From Phenylobacterium sp. (lineage in GTDB: Bacteria > Pseudomonadota > Alphaproteobacteria > Caulobacterales > Caulobacteraceae), in assembly GCF_030679875.1 (NCBI RefSeq), contig NZ_JAUXSP010000019.1:372001-436000 (forward strand): a DNA stretch of 64,000 nt. The letters run 5' to 3'. The notes beneath the pieces are model-generated. The model had not been told where the DNA came from. It worked only from the letters and a program-made list of their open reading frames with translations, and did no database searches. Below are positions 8,426 through 15,723 of the stretch, piece by piece. Position numbers and translations under genes: made by a program. Numbering within the stretch: the first letter of the stretch is position 1; each line of letters begins with the position of its first letter.

Positions 8426-9622
8426 TTATTTGGGGTCGGGCAGGCCGAGGATGCGCTTGGAGATGATGTTGTTCTGCACCTCCTGCGAACCGCCATAGAT
8501 GGTCGTCGCCTTGCCGCCCAGCCAGGAGCGCACGGCGCCCAGCTCTTCCGGCGTAAAGTCGTCGCCCTCCCAGCCCAGGCCCTGATGGCCCATGAGCTCG
8601 ATGGTCAGCTCGGCGCGATCCTGCATCCAGCGGGTGCCCGCATTCTTCATGATCGAGGTGGCGGCCGAAGGTCCGGAATTGGACTTGGATTCGGCCATGG
8701 CGCGCATGGCGGTCAGCTGGAAGGCGCGACCGTCAATTTCGTTCATGATCACCCGGGTGCGCAGGTCGGTGTCGGCCAGGCGGCCCGCCTCGTCGGCGCC
8801 GACATAGTCCTTGGCCAGCTTGACCAGGGAGCGACCGCCAAACCCGCCGCCGCCGCCGGCGCCAGACAGGCCCGAACGCTCATGCTGCAGGAGGCGCTTG
8901 GCCACCGTCCAGCCGCCGTTGACCGGGCCGACCACCTGGTCCTTTTCGACGCGGACGTCGGTCAGGAAGGTCTCGCAGAAGGGCGAGTTGCCGGCGATCA
9001 GCGGGATCGGGCGGACTTCGACGCCAGGCACGTCCATCGGGAACAGCACGAAGGAAATGCCCTCATGCTTCTTGGTGGTGTCGGTGCGCACCAGGCAGAA
9101 GCACCACTGGGCCCACTGGGCGCCCGAGGTCCAGATCTTCTGGCCATTGACGATGTAGTGGTCGCCCTTGTCCTCGGCGCGGGTCTGCAGCGAGGCCAGG
9201 TCAGAGCCGGCGCCCGGCTCGGAGAAGCCCTGGCACCATTGCAGTTCGCCCTTCACAATCGCGGGGATGTGCTGCTGCTTCTGGGCCTCGGTGCCGTACT
9301 CCAGCAGGGTGGGGCCGAACATCATGACGCCCATGCCGCCGATGGGGTTGTAGGCCCCCACGCGGCCCAGCTCCTGCTGGATGATGCGGCCTTCCGCCGG
9401 GGTCAGGCCGCCGCCGCCGTACTGGGCCGGCCAGGTGGGAACGCCCCAGCCCTTCTCGCCCATGGCCTTGCGCCAGGCGTCCATGTCCGGCGTCGGTTCA
9501 GAGCGCTCTTCGCGCATCATCATGCTTCCCTTGCCCTTCAGGGACTTGGGGAAGTTGGCTTCAATCCAGTCGCGCGCTTCCGTACGGAAGGCGTCCAGAT
9601 CAGAGCCGCCAAAATCAGCCAT
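8426..9622 (-). CDS. acyl-CoA dehydrogenase (fourth of operon)
   Basis: A 398-residue acyl-CoA dehydrogenase oxidising acyl-CoA thioesters to enoyl-CoAs. Landmarks are the N-terminal MADFGGSDLDAFR, WGVPTWPAQYGGGGL near residue 60, the FAD-contact stretch WCQGFSEPGAGSDLA near residue 130, and the C-terminal IYGGSQEVQNNIISKRILGLP. The Glu found in MCAD-type enzymes (YEGT) is Gly here, as is common in this subfamily. It is most like the next gene upstream, sharing IYGGS and QNNIISKRILGLPD. AAGGAG lies ahead of its ATG, and 34 bases separate it from the fifth gene. Confidence 0.95.
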   Translation of the reverse strand: MADFGGSDLDAFRTEARDWIEANFPKSLKGKGSMMMREERSEPTPDMDAWRKAMGEKGWGVPTWPAQYGGGGLTPAEGRIIQQELGRVGAYNPIGGMGVMMFGPTLLEYGTEAQKQQHIPAIVKGELQWCQGFSEPGAGSDLASLQTRAEDKGDHYIVNGQKIWTSGAQWAQWCFCLVRTDTTKKHEGISFVLFPMDVPGVEVRPIPLIAGNSPFCETFLTDVRVEKDQVVGPVNGGWTVAKRLLQHERSGLSGAGGGGGFGGRSLVKLAKDYVGADEAGRLADTDLRTRVIMNEIDGRAFQLTAMRAMAESKSNSGPSAATSIMKNAGTRWMQDRAELTIELMGHQGLGWEGDDFTPEELGAVRSWLGGKATTIYGGSQEVQNNIISKRILGLPDPK

Positions 9623-9653
9623 TAAATTTCTCCTTGAAAATCAGTCGTTTTAA

Positions 9654-10862
9654 TCATTTCGACGGCGCAGCGTCCGGAAGGCCGAGGATGCGCTTGGAAA
9701 TGATGTTGTTCTGCACCTCATTGGACCCGCCGTAAATCGAGCCCGCCTTGCCGGCTAGCCAGCCGCGGACGGCGGCCAGCTCTTCTTCGGTGAAGTCCTC
9801 GCCTTCCCAGCCCAGGCCCTGGTGACCCATGAATTCCAGGGTCAGTTCGGCCCGGTCCTGCGCCACCTTCATATTGGCGTTCTTCATGATCGAGGTCGTC
9901 GCCGAGGGACCCGAATTGCCCTTGGCTTCCAGGGCCGCGCGCTTGACGGTTTGCTGGAGGGCTTTCAGGTCCATGTCGTTCATGACGATGCGGGTCCGCA
10001 GGTCGAGATCGGCCAGGCGGCCATGCTCATCCTCGCCCACATACTTCTTGGCGATGACGCCGAGCGCCTCGCGCTTGCCGCCTTCGCCGGCCCGACCGCC
10101 CATGCCGCTACGCTCGTGCTGCAGCAGGCGCTTGGCGACGGTCCACCCGCCGTTCAACGGGCCGATCAGATTTTCCTTGGGCACCTTCACATCGGTGAAG
10201 AAGGTCTCGCAGAAGGGCGAGGAGCCGGCGATCAGGCGGATCGGCCGAACCTCGACGCCCGGCTGACGCATCGGGAAGACCACGAAGGAGATGCCCTCAT
10301 GCTTCTTCGTCGTGTCGGTGCGGACCAGGCAGAAGATCATATCCGCCCACTGGCCGCCGGAGGTCCAGATCTTCTGGCCATTGACCAGCCAGTGGTCGCC
10401 CTTGTCCTCGGCCCGGGTCGCCAGCGCGGCGAGGTCGGAGCCTGCGCCCGGCTCCGAGAAGCCCTGGCACCAGCGCACCTTGGCGGTGGCGATGTCGGGG
10501 ATGTAGGCCTTCTTTTGATCCTCGGTGCCGTATTCCAGCAGGGTCGGGCCGAACATGCCCACGCCCATGCCGCCGATCGGGTTCCAGGCGCCGATGGCGG
10601 CCATCTCCTGGTTCAAGGCCCGGGCTTCCTGGGGCGAGAGGCCGCCGCCGCCGTACTGGGCCGGCCAGGTGGGAACGCCCCAGCCTTTTTCGCCCATCCG
10701 ATCACGCCACAGCGCCATGTCGCCGGTCAGTTCGACCCCCCCGGCCATGGCCCGTGTCTGGGCTTCGGTATCATGGGCCAGCGACTTGGGGAAATTGGCC
10801 TGCAGCCACTCACGCGCCTGCGTCCGGAAGCCGTCCAGATCAGCGCCACCAAAGTCAGCCAT
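9654..10862 (-). CDS. acyl-CoA dehydrogenase (third of operon)
   Basis: A 402-residue paralogue of the preceding gene product, with the same N-terminal MADFGGADLDGFR, the WCQGFSEPGAGSDLA FAD segment near residue 130 and the IYGGSNEVQNNIISKRILGLPD terminus. It and the 8426 gene form the more similar of two pairs in the cluster, pointing to recent tandem duplication. AAGGGAG lies upstream of the ATG at 10862. The substrate cannot be told from sequence; large-substrate (branched, cyclic or steroid side-chain) dehydrogenases of this type are frequently found in arrays. Confidence 0.95.
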   Translation of the reverse strand: MADFGGADLDGFRTQAREWLQANFPKSLAHDTEAQTRAMAGGVELTGDMALWRDRMGEKGWGVPTWPAQYGGGGLSPQEARALNQEMAAIGAWNPIGGMGVGMFGPTLLEYGTEDQKKAYIPDIATAKVRWCQGFSEPGAGSDLAALATRAEDKGDHWLVNGQKIWTSGGQWADMIFCLVRTDTTKKHEGISFVVFPMRQPGVEVRPIRLIAGSSPFCETFFTDVKVPKENLIGPLNGGWTVAKRLLQHERSGMGGRAGEGGKREALGVIAKKYVGEDEHGRLADLDLRTRIVMNDMDLKALQQTVKRAALEAKGNSGPSATTSIMKNANMKVAQDRAELTLEFMGHQGLGWEGEDFTEEELAAVRGWLAGKAGSIYGGSNEVQNNIISKRILGLPDAAPSK

Positions 10863-10935
10863 GAATATTCTCCCTTAAATTCATTATGTTATCGTTCTTT
10901 ATAGCATAAATTCCGTGGCTCGGGGAGTCGCACGC

Positions 10936-12144
10936 TTACTTCGGGTCCGGCAGGCCGAGCACCCGCTTGGAGACCACGTTCAAATTGATTTCCGAGGTTC
11001 CGCCCTCGATGGAGTTGCCCTTCGACCGGAGCCAGGCGCGGACCATTCCAAGCTCAGACTCGGCGTAGGCGTCGCCATCCCAGCCGAGGCCCTGATGGCC
11101 GATGGCTTCGATCAGCAGCTCATTGCGATCCTGGGCGACCTTGGCGCCGGCGTACTTCATGATCGAGGTCGCGGCGCTGGGGCCTGAATTGGACTTGGCC
11201 TCGTCGGCGGCGCGGCGGACGGTGAGCTGGAAGGCGCGGGCCTCCATCCGGTGCTCGATGATCCGGCGGCGCAGGTCGTGGTCGGCGATCCGGCCGGTCT
11301 CGTCGACGCCGACATAGGTTTTGGCCGCATCCTCGACGCTCATCACCGCGGTCGGCGCGCCGATATTGCCGCCGCCCAGGCCCGCCGAGATATTGTCGCG
11401 CTCGAACTGCAGCAGGCGCTTGGCCACCGTCCAGCCGCCGTTGAGCGGGCCGAACAGCTGGTCCTTGGGGACCTTCACATCGGTGAAGAAGGTCTCACAG
11501 AAGGGAGAGCCGCCATTGATCAACAGGATCGGCCGCACCTCGACCCCCGGGGTGGTCATGTCGATCAGCAGGAAGGAGATGCCCTCGTGCTTCTTTGAGG
11601 TGTCGGTGCGGACCAGACAGAAGCACCAGTCGGCGAGATTGGCGCCCGAGGTCCAGATCTTCTGGCCATTGACCAGCCAGTGATCGCCCTTGTCCTCGGC
11701 GCGGGTCTGAAGGGAGGCGAGGTCGGAGCCGGAGCCCGGCTCAGAATAGCCTTGGCACCAGCGGACGGAGCCGGTGATGATCCCCGGCAGATGCTGGCGC
11801 TTGAGCTCTTCGGTCCCATACTCGATCAGGGTCGGCCCGAACATCATCACGCCCATGCCGCCGATCGGATTGCGGGCGCCGATAGCAGCCATCTCCTCGG
11901 CCAGCACTCGGGCCTCCTGGCGCGACAGACCGCCGCCGCCGTATTCGGCGGGCCAGGTCGGCACGCCCCAGCCCTTGGCGCCCATGGCCTCGCGCCACTG
12001 GCGGGCCTCAGCGCTTTCCTTGCCGCCGGCCGCCGCGGCGGTCTGAGCGCCGAGGTCGCCCTTCAGCGCCTTGGGGAAGTTCTCTTCGAGCCAGGCCTTG
12101 GCCTCGCCGCGGAAGGTATCGAGATCGCCGCCAAAATCGGCCAT
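10936..12144 (-). CDS. acyl-CoA dehydrogenase (second of operon)
   Basis: A 402-residue acyl-CoA dehydrogenase. It has MADFGGDLDTFR at the start, WCQGYSEPGSGSDLA near residue 130 and the C-terminal GNSIEGGTSEINLNVVSKRV. The C-terminus nearly matches that of the first gene of the operon, so these two are the second paralogous pair. The ATG at 12144 is supported by AAGGCGG upstream and by alignment with the paralogues; a longer frame to 12249 would add 35 residues reading back into the preceding gene and is rejected. Confidence 0.95.
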   Translation of the reverse strand: MADFGGDLDTFRGEAKAWLEENFPKALKGDLGAQTAAAAGGKESAEARQWREAMGAKGWGVPTWPAEYGGGGLSRQEARVLAEEMAAIGARNPIGGMGVMMFGPTLIEYGTEELKRQHLPGIITGSVRWCQGYSEPGSGSDLASLQTRAEDKGDHWLVNGQKIWTSGANLADWCFCLVRTDTSKKHEGISFLLIDMTTPGVEVRPILLINGGSPFCETFFTDVKVPKDQLFGPLNGGWTVAKRLLQFERDNISAGLGGGNIGAPTAVMSVEDAAKTYVGVDETGRIADHDLRRRIIEHRMEARAFQLTVRRAADEAKSNSGPSAATSIMKYAGAKVAQDRNELLIEAIGHQGLGWDGDAYAESELGMVRAWLRSKGNSIEGGTSEINLNVVSKRVLGLPDPK

Positions 12145-12220
12145 GGAAATCCGCCTTTGCAAAAATGTCGTCCGGGGTGTCCGCCGGCCGAAAATGCGAC
12201 CGGCGGCTGTGCGCGACCGC

Positions 12221-13444
12221 CTACTTCGGGTCGGGCAGCCCCAGAACACGCTTGGAGATGACGTTCAGATTTACTTCGCTGGTGCCGCCTTCGATGGAGT
12301 TCCCCTTTGAGCGCAGCCAGCCGTGGGTCGCCAGCAGTTCGCCGGGCTTATAGGCCTCGCCGTCCCAGCCCAGGCCTTGGTGGCCCATGGCTTCGATCAT
12401 CAGCTCCGACCGCTCCTGGGCGAAGGTCGCCGCAGCGTACTTGATAATCGAGACCGCGGCGCTGGGGCCATTGCTCGCCTTGGCCTCGGCGGCCGTGCGG
12501 CTGATGGTCAGGCCCAGGCACTGCATGTTCATCTTGTTCTGGGTGATCCGGCTGCGCAGGTCGGTGTCGGCCAGCAAGCCGCTGGCGTCCAGGCCATGAT
12601 AGCCCTTGGCCACCTGGGCCAGATCGCCTGCCGTGCCGCCGGCCCCGCCGCCGCCGCCGAAGCCGCCCGAAATGTTCTGCCGCTCATACTGCAACAGGCG
12701 CTTGGCGATCTCCCAACCGCCGTTGACCTTACCCACAAGATTGCCCTTGGGGATCTTCACGTCGGTGAAGAAGGTCTCGCAGAACGGGCTCTCCCCGGAG
12801 ATCAGCTGGATCGGGCGGGTCTCCACGCCGGGGGAGCGCATATCGATGAGCACGAAGGAGACCCCCTCATGCTTCTTCGAGGTGTCGGTCCGCACCAGGC
12901 AGAAACACCAGTCGGCCTTGTCGGCATAGGAGGTCCAGACCTTCTGGCCGTTAATCAGCCAGTGGTCGCCCTTGTCCTCGCAACGGGTCTGGAGCGAGGC
13001 GAGGTCAGACCCCGCGCCGGGCTCGGAATAGCCCTGGCACCAGCGGGTTTCACCCTTGATGATCTTGGGCAGGTGCTCGCGCTTCTGGTCCTCATTGGCG
13101 TATTCCAGCAGCACGGGGCCCAGCATCCAGACACCAAAGGAGGCGAGCGGGGTGCGATAGCGGCCGGCGTTCAGCTCCTGGTCCAGGATGCGCGCCTGGG
13201 CCGGGCTCAGGCCCCCGCCGCCGTACTGAGCCGGCCAGGTGGGCGCGGTCCAGCCCTTCTCGCCCATCTTCCGCATCCAGGCGATCTGCAGATCGTCGGA
13301 CTCCAGAAAGGCCTGGCCGCCCCACATGGCCTCGGGGTCGACCTTGGCGGTCGGGTCGCGCAGCTCAGCGGGATAGTTGGCCTCCAGCCAGCTGCGGACG
13401 TCTGACCGGAAGCTGTCGAGGTCTGCGCTGCCGAAGTCGGCCAT
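12221..13444 (-). CDS. acyl-CoA dehydrogenase (first of operon)
   Basis: A 407-residue acyl-CoA dehydrogenase at the promoter-proximal end of the five-gene operon. It begins MADFGSADLDSFR, has WCQGYSEPGAGSDLA near residue 135 and ends GNSIEGGTSEVNLNVISKRV plus LGLPDPK. A Gly-rich insert (GGFGGGGGAGGTAG, about residue 250) lies in the region between the beta and C-terminal domains and is expanded relative to the paralogues. The ATG at 13444 has GGGAG upstream. No regulator is encoded in the operon; the 173-bp gap to the divergent MprF-like gene must hold the promoter. Confidence 0.95.
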   Translation of the reverse strand: MADFGSADLDSFRSDVRSWLEANYPAELRDPTAKVDPEAMWGGQAFLESDDLQIAWMRKMGEKGWTAPTWPAQYGGGGLSPAQARILDQELNAGRYRTPLASFGVWMLGPVLLEYANEDQKREHLPKIIKGETRWCQGYSEPGAGSDLASLQTRCEDKGDHWLINGQKVWTSYADKADWCFCLVRTDTSKKHEGVSFVLIDMRSPGVETRPIQLISGESPFCETFFTDVKIPKGNLVGKVNGGWEIAKRLLQYERQNISGGFGGGGGAGGTAGDLAQVAKGYHGLDASGLLADTDLRSRITQNKMNMQCLGLTISRTAAEAKASNGPSAAVSIIKYAAATFAQERSELMIEAMGHQGLGWDGEAYKPGELLATHGWLRSKGNSIEGGTSEVNLNVISKRVLGLPDPK

Positions 13445-13617
13445 GGCTGTCTCCCAAAAGATGGCGACGGGGTGGAACCCGATTTTGCGCGCCACATTAG
13501 CGCCGGGCGAACGCAGGGCAAGCCGCCTTGCGAACACGTGTTTGAAGCCTGGTCGGCGCCGTCCTTAACGAATCCGGTCTATATACGGGCCGACTCTTCA
13601 TCAGGACGCTCCGCTTC

Positions 13618-15303
13618 ATGAGGCTCATGCGCGAACTGCGGCCCGCCGGCCTGGCCGCGGCCCCGCTGGCGGGCGCCATCCTCACCCTGGCCGCTGGGGT
13701 CATGCTGGTGGTGTCCGCGGCCACGCCGTCGGTGCCAAACCGGTTCCTGCTGCTGGCGGAGTTGGCGCCCGGCATACTGATCGAGCTCTCCCACTTCTTG
13801 TCCAGCGTCCTGGGCCTGATCCTGATTTTTCTGGCCTTTGGCCTGCGCGCCCGGCTGGACGCCGCCTGGATCGCCACCATGGTCGCCCTGGGCGTCTCTC
13901 TGCCCCTGACACTGCTCAAGGGGATCGTCTGGGAGGAAACCGCCTGGCTCGGGGCGCTGATGCTCTTTCTGGCGCCCTTCCGAGCGGCCTTTTCCCGGGA
14001 GGCGCGCCTGTTGCGCATGGAGATCACGCCGGGCTGGCTGGTCTCGGCGGCCGCCCTGGTGGTGGGGGCGGGACTGCTGGGCATGTGGTCGTTTCAGAAT
14101 GCCGACTATGGGCATCGCAGCTGGATCAGCGTGATGGTCGAGGACGACGCCGCTCGCGCGATCCGCGCCTGGGTCGGCGCGGCCCTGGGGCTGATGGCGT
14201 TCGGGATGTGGCGGCTGTTTGCGACGGCGGCCACGCCGCGCGTGGTCAGCCCCGATGACCAGGATTTCCAGCAGGTTCGCGCCATCCTCGCCTCAGCCCA
14301 GGCTGCTGAGCCGGCCTCGAACCTCGCCCTCCTGGGCGACAAGCGGTTTATCTTTTCCCAGAGCGGGCAATCCTTCCTGATGTTCGGGGTTCGGGGACGC
14401 TCCTGGATCGCCCTGGGCGCGCCGGTCGGCCGCCGCGACGAGCGGCTGGAACTGTTCTGGCGTTTCCGCGAGATGGCCGACGCCCATGCCGCGAGACCCG
14501 GCATCTACGCCATGGGCGCCGATGATCTGCCTGAGGTGGTGGAGCTGGGCTTCTCCCTGCAGAAGATTGGGGAGTCTGCGGTCGTGCCCCTGGAGACCTT
14601 TTCGGTAGAGGGCCGCAAACGCGGCAATCTACGCCGGGCCTGGCGCAAGGCCGGCGAAGAGGGCGCCACGTTCGAGGTGGTCCCGCCGGCTCAGGTCCCC
14701 GAGGTGCTGGACGAGTTGCAGGTGATCTCTGACCAGTGGCTGGATCATCATGCCGGGGGCGAAAAGCGTTTCACCATGGGGGCTTTTGCGCCCGCCTATG
14801 TGTCGGAGTTCCCCATCGCCCTGGTGCGACAGAACGGGACAATCGTGGCCTTCGCCACCCTCTGGACCACCAGCGGGCGGACGGCGTTTTCCATGGACCT
14901 GATGCGGTATTCCGACGCCGCGCCGAAGAACATCATGGACTACCTGTTCGTGGAGCTGATCGCCTGGGGACGCGCCCAGGGCTATCAGGCCTTTGAGTTC
15001 GGCATGGCGCCCCTGGCGGGTCTTGAGCACCGCCCCTTCGCCCCGATCATGTCCCGGGTTGGTCGGCTGCTCTATGAGCGGGGCGAGGAAATCTACAATT
15101 TCCAGGGCGTGCGCCGCTACAAGGACAAGTACGACCCCCTTTGGCAGCCGCGATACCTGGCGGCTCCGCACAAGTGGGCGATACCGCTGCTGCTGGCCGA
15201 TGTGGGCCTGCTGTCCTCTGGCGGCATGGCGGCGCTGGCCAAGCGCCCGCGAAAGGCCGAGCCGCGCCAAGAGGGCGGGCCAGGCGATGGTTCCGACACC
15301 TAG
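13618..15303 (+). CDS. MprF-like phosphatidylglycerol aminoacyltransferase, short flippase part
   Basis: A 561-residue membrane protein. The N-terminal 190 residues contain about five membrane spans; the C-terminal 330 residues form the DUF2156/LPG synthase GNAT-fold domain (for example FGVRGRSWIALGAPVG near 260, KNIMDYLFVELIAWGR near 440, RPFAPIMSRVG near 478, NFQGVRRYKDKYDPLW near 500). Full MprF proteins of roughly 850 residues have about 14 spans, so most of the flippase half is absent. Family role: transfer of Lys or Ala from tRNA to phosphatidylglycerol, reducing cationic-peptide sensitivity. The amino acid used cannot be predicted. Its end overlaps the convergent small membrane protein by four bases. 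Confidence 0.88.
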   Translation: MRLMRELRPAGLAAAPLAGAILTLAAGVMLVVSAATPSVPNRFLLLAELAPGILIELSHFLSSVLGLILIFLAFGLRARLDAAWIATMVALGVSLPLTLLKGIVWEETAWLGALMLFLAPFRAAFSREARLLRMEITPGWLVSAAALVVGAGLLGMWSFQNADYGHRSWISVMVEDDAARAIRAWVGAALGLMAFGMWRLFATAATPRVVSPDDQDFQQVRAILASAQAAEPASNLALLGDKRFIFSQSGQSFLMFGVRGRSWIALGAPVGRRDERLELFWRFREMADAHAARPGIYAMGADDLPEVVELGFSLQKIGESAVVPLETFSVEGRKRGNLRRAWRKAGEEGATFEVVPPAQVPEVLDELQVISDQWLDHHAGGEKRFTMGAFAPAYVSEFPIALVRQNGTIVAFATLWTTSGRTAFSMDLMRYSDAAPKNIMDYLFVELIAWGRAQGYQAFEFGMAPLAGLEHRPFAPIMSRVGRLLYERGEEIYNFQGVRRYKDKYDPLWQPRYLAAPHKWAIPLLLADVGLLSSGGMAALAKRPRKAEPRQEGGPGDGSDT

Positions 15304-15512
15304 AAGCGCGTAGGCCCGGTGCTGACGCCCATCAGATTGACCAGATGGACGAGGACCATGATCAGGCCGGCCGCCCCCATCAGCATGATGAAGCGGTAGG
15401 GCAGGAGTCTTGGCCCCCGGCGAAAGTCGGGCGGCCGGGCGCCCATCCATCCTGAAAAGACGGTCACGGCGAGCAGGGCGGCCCCAAGGGCCAGGGTAAG
15501 GGACAGCTCCAT
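15300..15512 (-). CDS. small two-span membrane protein
   Basis: A 70-residue protein with two hydrophobic segments (about residues 3-22 and 36-56) separated by a basic Arg/Pro loop (GARPPDFRRGPRLLPYR). I do not recognise a family with assigned function. The ATG at 15512 is the first sensible start, since upstream in-frame sequence is basic and reads through the podJ control region. It lies divergent from podJ, so the 211-bp region with cell-cycle-type sites may serve both genes. Convergent with and overlapping the MprF-like gene by four bases. Confidence 0.65.
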   Translation of the reverse strand: MELSLTLALGAALLAVTVFSGWMGARPPDFRRGPRLLPYRFIMLMGAAGLIMVLVHLVNLMGVSTGPTRF

Positions 15513-15557
15513 CTGCGACGCCGTACCGCAGTGTCGCGCCCTTCGCAAACGGGACCG

Positions 15558-15572
15558 TTTACCTTTGGTTAA
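15558..15572 (+). promoter_or_regulatory. CtrA-like box (upstream)
   Basis: TTTA-N7-TTAA, one mismatch from the CtrA consensus TTAA-N7-TTAA, in the podJ upstream region. The 3' half extends to the palindrome GGTTAACC. Confidence 0.45.
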
Positions 15573-15618
15573 CCCTCTCGCCCCCTGTTGCGGGCTAAGG
15601 GATTCCGCATTGGGCTCC

Positions 15619-15627
15619 TCATCCACA
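15619..15627 (+). promoter_or_regulatory. DnaA-box-like site before podJ
   Basis: TCATCCACA differs from the DnaA box TTATCCACA at one base. In Caulobacter crescentus podJ is reported to be among the genes activated by DnaA, which makes a functional site plausible here. Confidence 0.45.
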
Positions 15628-15656
15628 GCTCATCGCGCCAAACGCTATATCTAGCG

Positions 15657-15671
15657 TTAACCGTGCGTTTA
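15657..15671 (+). promoter_or_regulatory. CtrA-like box (proximal)
   Basis: TTAA-N7-TTTA with the first half extended to GTTAACC, one mismatch from the CtrA consensus, 53-67 bases before the podJ start. Confidence 0.45.
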
Positions 15672-15723
15672 CACCCCAAGGTTCGGTGGCTAGCGTCGAA
15701 TCGCGGGTAGGAGATCGATTCGA

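Larger units (their letters stand above)
15601..15721. promoter_or_regulatory. cluster of three GANTC (CcrM methylation) sites before podJ
   Basis: GATTC at 15601-15605, GAATC at 15698-15702 and GATTC at 15717-15721, the last ending three bases before the podJ start codon. In Caulobacter CcrM methylates GANTC and GcrA reads methylated promoters, and podJ is a known target of this circuit. Three sites in about 120 bp is dense for GC-rich sequence. Confidence 0.6.

Noticed and set aside
8585..13405. Long plus-strand frames opposite the acyl-CoA dehydrogenases
   Set aside because: His/Gly/Gln/Ala-rich translations typical of antisense frames, with no motif, while the minus-strand genes have clear FAD-domain signatures.
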